From Paragonimus westermani (taxonomy: Eukaryota > Platyhelminthes > Trematoda > Plagiorchiida > Troglotrematidae), in the NCBI GenBank assembly GCA_008508345.1, contig QNGE01000107.1:328338-392337 (forward strand): a stretch of 64,000 bases of DNA. The letters are read 5' to 3'. The notes under the pieces are model-generated. The model saw only the letters and a program-made list of their open reading frames with translations, was not told the DNA's origin and did not search any database. The position numbers and the translations under genes were made by a program. Numbering within the stretch: the stretch's first letter is position 1; the number at the start of each line of letters is the position of its first letter. This document shows, in pieces, positions 48,701 to 60,700 of this stretch.

Positions 48701-51700
48701 TCATGAACAAGGTATGTGTGCCTATTCAACTAGTTGCTCAGATATTTTCGGTAATTTATTGGCGGTTTGACCCACAACCCTGATTACAACTCAAGGTGGA
48801 TACTCCCAATCATTAAACAGATTATTAAGGAAGGAGTAGAAGCTGCTCCAATTAGTCTTTGGCCTGGTGAAGAGTAAAGTCGACAATCTTTCATTCTGTT
48901 TGTCTGTTTGCTTATTGCTTCGCTTGCTTTTCGTTTCATGCAGTAGCCCACAGCCTACGCCGGCCCCTACATTTAAGTACGTTTACCAACTCCATCACAA
49001 AACTAATCCCCGTATTGATATCCTTCACTCTTCGCAGCCCTTGTTGATTTTTTGCCGTTTTACAAAAAGTCCACACAATCGGAGTTAACAAAAGCCTGCT
49101 TGACATGCACTTCCGTGTTTTCGGTGTATGTACCCGTATGTATGATATTGCCAACCCTTCCATCGTTTGACTATGATACACATCGCCCCTGTCCATTGTC
49201 TGTTCATCAATCCATCTTAGACCGAATTTCGTCAGGCATGCAGCCCATACACCACCATACCGTGTACTTATATTTTATCGTAAATTGTCCAGGCGAGTTG
49301 TCTCAATACACTCAGTGATATTTTAATAGACAACTCTCGTAAACTTGCCTTTTATGGTGCGGCAAACAGGATGTATTCTATCTATCTTCTAAAGTGAACT
49401 ACTAAAGTGAAGTTTCCACTAACTTTCACTCTTCATAGCTATGGTCAATCACACGCCTCTAATACATCTGTAGTTGCTCAACCTTTGCTTGAATAACCAA
49501 TTTTTTAATGTATGGATATTCCTTTCTTAAAAAATTGTCCTGTGCATTGTTTCTTTACTGAGTTAACTTTGATCGCGTGATGGTTGTGAAACTCCGTAGA
49601 TTTCATACAGGAAGCAGCAGCACCTAGTTCTTCGAACGGCTCTACGTGTAACCCACTTGCCGATCAGTCTACGTACGATCGATGATTGTTCCCCTCTCCT
49701 GTCGTGAATTCGTACGTGGATTCGCACGCGCGTGCGTGTTAGCGTGCACCAGTGCGTGCGTGTTGGTGTACGCCATTCTCAACCATACATTCCAAAATTC
49801 ACATAAGTGCACAAACACGCACGCATGCATTCACGCCGATACGCAGCAAGCCAACGAATAGTTGCATTATCATCTGTTGATTTCTTTTCGTTTCGCCGCA
49901 CCCGCATCGCACGCACGCAGAGATGATGAACAGTAAGTTATACACAACACGTCCGTTTTGCTCGTTGCTCGTTTTTGTCGCATATACGCTCATGCACACA
50001 CGCATACACACATACGGACAGATGCGTGCGTTCATACAAGCTCCAGCTCTTTCTACTCATTTCGAATTCCAAATCAGGATTTCATGTACTTTGCATACAG
50101 CTCATTCGAATGGTTATAGCGGTTAGTGTTAGTTGGTATCACCGGTTTAGCATGCCATTGTACTTTGTCGGGAATGTGGTGTTACCGGTTTCTACCGTGT
50201 AAGCAACAACACCGTACTTGTTCAAAAGATTAGCCACTATGTTGCCACCTGTTCCCAGTTCTGTATGCCTAACTGATTTATGAATAAGCTGAAATTCTGA
50301 AGGAATTTCACATCGTCTATCCCTAGCACAAACTCAGACTCGGGTTTGATTCTGGTTGAAGTTCGTCATCACCTAAACGTGATCAACAGTGAACAAAATT
50401 CAATTCATAATAACGGGAAAGCTCAAATTAACCAGCAGTAACCATAGGCCATTCAACGGGTTAAATGCAATCATCGATTTAAAGTTCGTCTAGTGGTCCT
50501 ACTTGTGTGGTCGTCGGTTGGAGGCTGTGCTACATTTAAGGAGTTAGTCCCGAGGAGAGAGAACATTATGTAGATTACTCGCCAGCGAATGTGGTTCGGC
50601 AAATGACGTCGTGATTCCGTCCACGTGAAAGAGGGTTTACTGGCACAGTGGCCAGCCCAGTCAACCCAACAAAACGTTGAAAGCAAATTTTTTCCTAACC
50701 TTGGTAAGAATGTGCGAAGCTGACGTACTACAAAATGGGCAAAAATTGAGCTCAGCGCTTCGTTTATAAAATGCAAGCTGAAAATCTAATTTAAATGGGA
50801 ATTTGAAAGCAACTCTAAACATTGTTCCCATCGTGTCACTCAGCCTCAACAACTAATCTGAAAACGTACCAAAAGTTATAATCACCAGTATAGCGTGTCT
50901 AGCTTTGAAACCTAGTTAATTCTATATTAAAAAAATATAGTGGATGTGCAGAGAGGACGCTGGCTTCAAACTACTTCGTGAATTCCTTATGTTGTCCTTG
51001 GCGACAACTGACCTAACTTTGCACTGTCTACATGTCTGTATATCGTATAGAGACCAGGGACTTCAGGAGACGGATTAAGTGTTCACAGTTTATCAGTCCC
51101 TTAATATGCACCATAAACAGCGACAATTGTGCAAAACTGTGAAAACTTGTGAATCAACTCACAAATGCGCAATAACCGCTTCCTTGATAAAACCGCGGCA
51201 GTCTCAGCATCACAGTTATTGCCCTGCGCATACACTTTTGGCTGACGTTCGGAAATCGGCACGGCTGCTATGAACCTGAGCAAAGGATGGTATCTGCTAA
51301 GCTCAACGACAACGAAAGCCAAGTTTGAACCCACTAACTAAGCGTCAAGTACGTTCGTTCTGACTCATGGAAGTGGGTTTCTCTATTGATACTGGTTGGT
51401 AACTATAGGCTAGTTCGCCACTAAAAGTTCTAACTTGGCTACTCTCAACGTATATATTTAAAAACTGGGTCTTCCTTGATATGTCAATAGAGGAATCTTC
51501 AAATTGAAGCCTAGATTTCAGACTCCAGTAAATGTGTGTATGGGAAACAATTCCGTATAAGCTATGAATTCTTATACATGTTGCCTGTCCCGTTTGCCAT
51601 CATTTTACACAAAGTTGTGAAGGTAAAGCATGTTAATTGTAGTGCGTGTAATTCCTCTTGTCATTTCCGTCAATATTTTTACTATACATGAACTTTCTGA

Positions 51701-54700
51701 CATCAACTATTCCACCATCCAAGTGTCAACTCCACACATCGATGTTTTCAACACATTCCAGTCCATTGCTTCCATTTTGGATTATTTCGGCTGGTCAGTT
51801 TTGCATGCAATTTCGCTTGAATTGTACGTATTTGGATAAACTGCTGAGTTATACAGATTGTATTTATCCAGGTATAATTCCGTTTTGAAACGCGTTAACC
51901 GTTTAATTCCTTCAAACATTTCACAGTGATGAAGGCAAATCAGAGGCCCAAATTCGCATGGAAGTAAGCTGTCAGAAAAGTGTTTTTAGTTATTTCTCTT
52001 TGAAAAATTCCCATTGATCCATAAGCGTTATCAACGGTGAAAGATTACGTTCCTCATCAGGTTAACAGAACCAACCTCAAGATAACGTTTAAAAACTCTC
52101 AAAATCACTCATTAGAAAACCACTGAAATGTATAAGTTTTTATAAAGTTCTAGACAATCAAGGGCTTATCACTTACGTAGCCAGGTGCTTCTTTTAGGAG
52201 TTAGCAGTTAAGTAATTCGGCTGCATACAAACACACGGTTGGCAGAATGCGTTTCCAGATTGGCTTGTCACACGAGGTGCCCACGTTTAGTTTTCCCATA
52301 CACCAGGTATTCACTGTACACCACAAGGAATAAGACCAGCAGGCTTGTGAGTGTAGACCTTCGTGGCCCAGTTGACCGAAAATGACAAGTCAGGTGATGG
52401 GCTAGTATGAAAGTGAAAACGGAGATTCGAGTTGCTTCAATTCAGTGCTAAGCGTAGACAAGATATCTAACCGCTACTCCACATTGGTCACTAACCATGG
52501 AGTTTGGTGTTCTTCGAACCGTTTTTGGAAATACTTGTACAACAACAGTGCAAAACATACGCGACCTTCGGTTTGTCGAAGATACGCCATTTGTTTCACA
52601 GCTCCGAAAAAGTTGTCCGCAAAAAAGTCATAAAGAAAACTCTAAGTCATCTTCTAGCTATGCTATATTTACAAACATCCACCCGAATTCCCATGTGTGT
52701 AGTTCAAATATATTCACGTTCCTTTGCATGAGTTTCAGCAAACTGTTTGGAACAGTTTGTGGTTTGTATTTTGGTCCACGATATCTTCGCTGTTTCTAAA
52801 GGCCTGCCGATACAATGAATTATTCTTGCAAGTTTTCACCTCAATAATATGTTTACCACATTTAATGGTCTTCCACCAAACTTCTCACTAGAGGTTGCTA
52901 GATTTGACAAACAAAGTCTATTTTTGAAAGATGCCAATAATCACAATCTCGGGAGATGGATACAGTTTCAACATACTTTTCGATTCTCAATCATACAGTA
53001 ACTAACCTCATCTCCGTTCAGAGGTATAGGCGGCAAAATAGTGCGTTTCCTTAAACTATTTTGTCAAACCACGGATAAGATAGGTTCACGGTGAATCAGC
53101 CAAATCTCGTTAACTACACATCGCATCATCCAACCAACCAACCAACCAACCGACCGACCAACCAACCATAAAAGTTCCAATCTCTTGCTTACTGGCAGAG
53201 TCACGCGATTCATTACCCAAAGGTCACCTAGATAACTGTCTGTTGGGGTAAACTTGACAGCTGATGAGGCTGAGTTCTTCGAGTTTCCCACAGCGAACAG
53301 TTCGCCTCCTTACATTACATGCAATAGCCACCTAGGAGTTTGCTCTGCCCAAAGCAGTTGCAAACAACAATGTGTTATACATTTGTAGACGTAACTTCCG
53401 ATGCAGTTGGACAGGAAAATTACGTGAGGTGGGTTTTATTACTGATCGGAATGTACGTATGTGAATTCCATGAAGAATATTCCGCTTGGAACTGATCTGT
53501 TGTGAAACTGGCGGATTATCATTGCGGGATCCATTGAGCCACATCTTGGCATCCATTCTTTGTACTGCTTAACAGATAGATTTATGACAGAACTGCTGGT
53601 ATATCTTTGTACAAGTGATATACAGAAGACTAACTTTTAATCAAACTATTTCGTGTTGGAGGTTGATCAGTTGTACTCCCGGGGCATTCTTATCGATCGA
53701 CTTTGGGCTGAAACCTTGCGATGGTCCGTTTGTGGTAAATCTACTGGCAGCAAAAAACATTTATAACCCCCTAGCTTCGCACCGATTGCCTAGTTTGCTG
53801 TTGACTGTAATTTCGAAAACCGACCTGTTGACAGTAAGACACATGAAGATTGATCAATCGAACGACTGCCCAGCTTATGCTTGTAACCCACTGCCTTGGC
53901 GAATGTGTCAAGTCGTTCCGTATATCGCTCCATAATCACAACCTAAAACTGCTAGCTGGTAATAAAGCTGTGGATCAGAAAACATCTGCCGGTTTTGTGT
54001 GCACAGAAATAGTTGACAAGATCAAACTGTTCTTTATGAAAATGGTTGCCTTATTGGTATGCAAAAGACTAAGACCGTGTCGGTAAATTCGTTCAACAGT
54101 TGCCGTTAAGTACACTTCACGTCGTATTTGCTGGTTTTGAGATAGTGACTGATAAGAATATATCTGTATGTTAACACTTTCTCCTTTCTGTGATATGCAT
54201 TCGAGGATTTTAATTTCACATGCCACAATTCTAATCAAAACATGATATAAACCTAGCCCATGCCGTACCGGGTAAACATATCTTACTAATTACTCACACA
54301 TGCACAAACCCCTTATTTTTACTGTCCGCATCAATTCACATATTGGGTGTTTTCCTGCACCAGATGGTGTGGGAAAAGAGTGAAATATGTTTGTGTAAAT
54401 ACAGAAAAAAATATTCTCACAGCTACCTAATAACTATTGCATGCTATCAGATCATCAAACACAGTCCATAGTTTTATCAGAACCACTTCAAATCCGTTTT
54501 AATTTATCAAATCTGTAGCAAGAAGCAAAACGACGTAGAGAGCGTGCAGAAGAGGAGTGGCGAGAGTATGAGGAATTTCGACGTGGAGAGCGTGAGAAAG
54601 CTGAAGAGGAAATTCGGCAGTTACGTGAGCGTCGAGTGAGTTACAAAGGATCGTACAGTCCATAAGTTAGATGTCGTCGTTTTGTTTTACTGTTGCACCA

Positions 54701-57700
54701 GTAAACAGTCGCAGATTTTGAGACGTTTTATTTTTATATGCACTTCATTACTTAGGCAAAAATAGCATCTCTGATTTGTTGATTCACAAGCCTATGTGAA
54801 AAAACATGACTGTCTCAAAAGTTTGGAAGGTTCTTTGAATTCCATCAAAGTCTACATCTCAAAAGTTGTCCCGTTGAATCAGAATGGCCATGGTACAACA
54901 GTCCATTCACCTCTTGCATAGATACCCATTCAGTCACAGAAGGTAACGATGATGAAAATCTGTTCTCGATCATTCTACAGCACACTAATATAACTGTCTT
55001 TGTCGAATGAATTTAAGTCAATATTAAGGAAACTATGATTGGTGCGTACAGCGGGGTATGAAATTCTAAGCGAAAGAGGTGAATTTACTCAAACGACGAG
55101 GCGCTGGTGATTTCGTTGAGTGATTCAGAGATTTGCTCAGAGTTTGATCAGAGAACTCGATTTTGATGTCAATAATGTGATGTGTGGTCATGTCAGCTGC
55201 AGGGTTTGTATGGATTTCCTTTGAGAACAAAGAACTAGATTGCATAACTGAACAGTAGTCAAATCCGCGGTAGCCAGCATTCCTCATCTGACTAACATGG
55301 AGATGGTTAACCGGAATATTTTAGACTGTACGAAGGGTCTTCATCAGGACAACTTGATGGTTCGTATTGGTAAGATGTGCAACTACCGTGCTGTTAATGG
55401 ATTCGGTCAAACCAGTCCGGTTTGGACAAACACCAAGTCGTCCGACTTAAAAGAAAAAGGAACGCACAGGCCTAGATTGGTCGAGGATAGGCAATTGGTC
55501 TTTCAGATTCAAAGTAGTTAGGGGCGAAGTGATGAGCCAACTGTGTAATGTTGCCGCCGGAAAGGTGCGCCCATGGACCTGATAAGGTCGACAGTTCAAT
55601 CTTTCTATCACGATATCACTCATGAATTGTAGATGGATGTAAACGGATTTCTAACCCACTGTAGCAATTGGATCACGTGACTTGATAGCGATCACGTTCC
55701 GGGTTATAAACTGGTCGGGTTAGCCATTTTCTCTTAGCACACTGACAATTGTTTTCAACTATTGTTCTAATATCCCTGTGGAACAAGGTTTCCTGACTCT
55801 GCTGATAAGATATAAAACAAGGTTAGGTTTCTATAAGATCGGCATTAGACTATTAAAATGTGTGCACTGCCCCATCAACGTTACATTGTGATGAATCGAC
55901 CGCTGCGCAGTTCCGTCTAGTTATCTTTTCCGGCTTACATTTAGGAAATGCAACATGTCCGATTCGGTTTCAAAGTGAACGTGATAGAACATTGTGCTTG
56001 ATTGAATGTTTGCACAACATCGGTTACATCCTAGTCCGAGTTCAGTAGAGGAAAAAGGTCATTAAGCAAAAATTTTGGCTTGAGGCATTCATCAAATTCT
56101 TCCTGACCTTGTCGAAATAAGCAACCTTTCGTATGTGAGAACAAACACTCCCGTTTCATTCATTTTTCTTCAGGAACAAAGGAAAGCAGAGCGGGCCGAA
56201 GAGGAAAAGCGACTAGCCGAACTTCGTCAAGTGGAGGAACAGAAACGTCGAGCTGAGGAGGTGAGGATAGCGTAAATTTAAACAGATAATCAAACGAACA
56301 ATCCTAATTTGGCCAACGTGTGAAGAATTTTGTATCAAATCATTACAGTCTATTTTATGTCAAGCAGCTTCACAGCGTTCATATTGAGTGTGTGCTCTTA
56401 AAATTGCTACCATGTGATGAAATCTGTCATCAACACAGTAACAAAGAAACTTGGATTATCACTCATTTCTCAGTCTGTTTATCTCTGAAAGTTCAATAAA
56501 AACATCATAAACGTTTTTATTCCAGTAAATTCATTTAACTAATAATGTCATTAGATCTGAAACAATGCAAAATACGTTATAAAAGGAATATAATTTTCAT
56601 TTTCTTAGGAACCAGGTAACAGTTTCTTTGTTTTTGGTCATATCCAGCAGCCCTGTGGTAACAGCAGGCGTTTTGTATTGCAACTAAGTTGGAAAGCTGG
56701 ATCAAGTTTCAAGTGTGTCACTGTAAAACCGCTGATTGAGCTCCCCACCCTCCTATGACTATTCAGATTTATTTTGGCCGTTCAAGAACTCGTCCGTTTC
56801 ATACTGAGTCTCCACCGAAAATTATTTGCTACCACAAGTTCTATGGTTATTATATCGAGACCAGTGTTACGCAATTAGCTTGTACTGATGCACATTCAGC
56901 GCAAGACTGATCTCTTGTCCAGTCATTAGCCAGTGTCCACCTTACTGTACATAGTATATTTGGGTAAATGATCGCTTCCCGATCAGTTGTTATCATCTTG
57001 CCATCTCACGAATATCCGTACAAATGCCTTCAGCCTGACCACCGTTGCTGTATCAGTGGGTTTGGAAAATACCTAGGCGATTTTCTTAAAATATATTAGC
57101 CAAGCCTCGCTTAGCACTCTGGAGTGGTGTATCGACGTACTTAGTACTGTGGTACATATCCTTGGGTCATTTTCGAAGTTGCTTTGACGGCCTGTCGACT
57201 GGATTTACCAGCCATGGTGATGTAACTGGATAGCTCACTACTGCGGCAGGCGAACTGGTGTGTAAGTATGGTGTTTTTAACAAATTTGTTGCTAGTGCGG
57301 TTTACCAATACTTCGTTCTTGACAACCATCGCGTTCAAATGAAGCATACCAAATCATCTGCCCTGGGTTGCAATCAGCCAATTATCCAGCCAGATTCGTT
57401 ACAGTGTTTTTCATCGAGATCCCAAGTAGGTGCTTCTCCAACGTGCTAGTTCTTGCAGAGATGATTCTGTATACTCTGGGAAAATAGCAGGATCTGCTGC
57501 GCTACTTTTCTAGAGAGTCGCAACTCATTGACTGAGAGAAAGGTTGTGATCTGTGACGACCACAAACTGACAAATTTCGTCTCTTATAGGTTTAAAACTT
57601 CCAGAGATAAACAAACTCCAGTGGAGGCCAATAATGATAGAACATATGTACATCTATATGTACATATCGCGAGGTGTTAACATTTCGTTTACTGTCTCCA

Positions 57701-60700
57701 ATCACGAGCGCAAAAAATTAGAATATGTGCAATAAGCGGACAGCAGGAATACTGGAATCAGTCAACGATTGGATTTACATGAAACAAGGACTGTTATCAG
57801 TTACAGGACAGACAAACTGCATAGGTCAACAGTTTATGTGCTCACAGAGCAGAGTATTAATTATCATTGCCTGGAAGAAAGCAGTCCATTTAGGACTCCG
57901 ATTGCGAAATAATACTTGAAACGAGTAGACGAGGTCAACAACGTGGCCTGTTACCGTGATGTGCTTTACAGTGAATGGGGTCGGATTTTGGTTCACTGGC
58001 TCTGTCGTCGTTGCCTGTTGCATCATCACACCCACCAACCACTTAGGCATACATTCAGCCATTCTTTGGTTATGCACAAGTGACGTAATAACTGTCTCAC
58101 GCGATTTTGGAAGCCAGGTATGACACGGTTTGAGCCAAAAATCAAGCACCTCAGACTTCGAAAACAAACTTGATATTGGCTATATTTATATGGCTGGAGC
58201 ATATGGGTGTAGTAGAATACCTAATGCATACGAGGTCATGTACACTGCAAAGGGTGTTAACTGAGCATGTACGACTTAGAAAAACCCGATGCTTCGTTTA
58301 TACTGCCCAACCTATGGGCAGTACCACGGCACATTTTTGAGTTTGTAATTCTTACGAAACCGCGGAATGCTTCTTCAATAATCCTGCCTACATTTGGTAC
58401 TCCCAAAGAATACGTTACGAAGTGTCGCAGATAGCAACCAGTAAGTAATAATTTACTTTCAATCGTCCAGAACAATACGTATGATTCTTGGGTAAACGCA
58501 CTGAACACACAGAAAAAAACACTATTATGGATCATGTGATGTTAGTGTATGCTCAAAGGAACACTCGGTACCAGGTACAATAATTCTAGCGCAACACACT
58601 GGAATGAGAACAAACGGTTAACTATTTTTTTCATCCTTCTAAGTATTCAATTTCATCACATTGCAGGAAGAGCGTCAACGGAAAAAACGTGAAGAGGAGC
58701 AACGCAAACGAGAAGAACGCGAACGGAAGAAGCAAGAGTGGGAAGAACGTAAAAATGCCAATCGACCGAATTTCGTAATCACAAAACGTGAAGGTGGTGA
58801 AGTAAGCCTAAATCAGTTGTGTTCACCAAAATGATGTGTCAAGTCCATGTAGAAATTCCTTGTTAATCTATATATTAAAGTTTAGACTGGTAAAATATTG
58901 TCACTATTGCACTACATAGTCGGTAATTACTAGTTTCATTGCTTAAAGCTCACCATGGTGAAATATACAAGCGTTATGCATGGACTAATTGAGACCAACA
59001 CAGTTATTGCTAGCCAACCTGAATGCAAAAGCTTAATCATGTGCTTGGTCAAGTTCGAGTATGGTATGGTGACGCACATGCGTGCGCTGTCCGAATATCC
59101 GAGTGCACACATCAGGACGTAGTTTCCAGTTGAACAACAATACATTGGTCGTCTCCAAGACGGCAACAACTGTCACTGACACATTGATTTTCCGTTTATT
59201 TTCAGCTTCAGGCGCAACCAGAAGAACAAAAGAAGGAGGAAGTAACCAAATCGAAAGAGCAGTTGGAGGCAGAAAAGCGTGCGATTATTGAACAACGTGT
59301 ACCACCTATAAACGTTAGCAGCATGAGTATAGAACAGCTGAAAGCAAAAGCCAAGGAACTGCATGATCTTCTGTTTCGCATAGAAGGTGAAAACTATGAT
59401 CTTGGACAACGATTCAAACGGCAGAGTTATGATGTGAGGACCACGTTCAGATTGTACATTTTGTAATGATTTTGCTTATGCTATTTGTTCCGAGAGTGCA
59501 CGATAAGCAGGCTCCGTCTACTGCTCCTAGATAAAGTATTAGCTAATCGCTCTACAGCTGAAACATACATTAAACGAATGCAAAATGTTGATTGCGCTTA
59601 CTTTACGTGTAGTTTACGATGATACCTATCGTAATCCATGTCTGGGATTAAAGTATGTTCACCACGTAGGATTTATCAATGGTATTAAGATAGTTTCTAC
59701 TCCCTCAGATGTTCGTGCCGTTGAGATTTATGTTACGGAATGCGTGCAGACAAGTAATTAAAAGATGGTGCTGCGCTCTACACAGCATGCGTTTAGAAGC
59801 ATTTTCTTTGCAAATCTAACCTTGAAGGCAGTACCCTATCCTGTTTCATTGTTTTAGATGCAAGAACTGGCAGAACGTGCTCGACAAATGAATAAAGGGT
59901 GAGTTGAACACAACCCGGTGTCAAATCTTCGTTCCGATGTAGACATGAGCATTTCGGAGATAGACCAGCTTGTGTTGCTCTAATTTTTTTTACCGAGAAT
60001 CACTAGAAGTGGACGGAAAAGCGAACGGCAAAACCCTACACGTTTGTATTAGTCCGCTTATTCTGTCCAACATTCACAACGTGCTTGTACAAGTTACCTC
60101 AACTCCAAGGTTTTTGAACATGTCGGTGTCCTTATAAGACGACCTTAATCCATCCAACCAACATTGCGGTTTCTGGGACTGACTGAGGTCTGTTTTCCAA
60201 GATAAGGGATTTTAAACAGCGAACGTAACTAACATTCCAGCTAATATTTAGGTTCATTCGGACATAGTGTACTAGCTTGAACTATGGTAATTTCAACGTA
60301 TATGGTTAACCTGTACACGGAGTGGTTGTAGTTCGAATTGATCGCAACGATGCCGCCAATTAATATGTAGTTCTCAGTAAGGGTCACCCAGTTCAGAGGG
60401 CCGAACTTCGTTCTTTACATCCCTGACGTGCATTTCCTATAACTTATACCCTGAAACTCCAGTTTCTATAAACTATGTTGGTTTTCTATGTAGTCCGAAC
60501 GAGTAGGGTAATGTTTACAAGTATTGCTCACTTTTATTTGTTAGTTCTATCAGAATGAGAATGTTTTAAAGGTCATCTGACCGGGTGAAAGCAGTTGCCA
60601 TGAAACCCTCTGTTTTGACATTTTGTTGCTAACTACCTAGAAGGATTAATATCCTCATACTTCTATTTATCTGTTTTTGGTATCAGCTCTACGTTGTAGA

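Larger units (their letters stand above)
45717..51926 (+). other. Troponin T intron 1
   Basis: 6210 bp, GT-AG. It contains a SINE (46346-46551) and a GT/CA-rich stretch (49720-50030). The remaining short frames, such as 47634-47961 on both strands and 50471-50852 minus, are unassigned. I did not find an additional exon with compatible phase. Confidence 0.75.

Noticed and set aside
54511..54520. Direct splice from troponin T exon 1 to exon 3
   Set aside because: The phases clash: two leftover bases meeting a phase-0 exon give a frame with an early stop. The 37-nt exon at 51927 resolves it.
59173..59409. 78-codon minus-strand frame
   Set aside because: It is the antisense shadow of troponin T exon 6.
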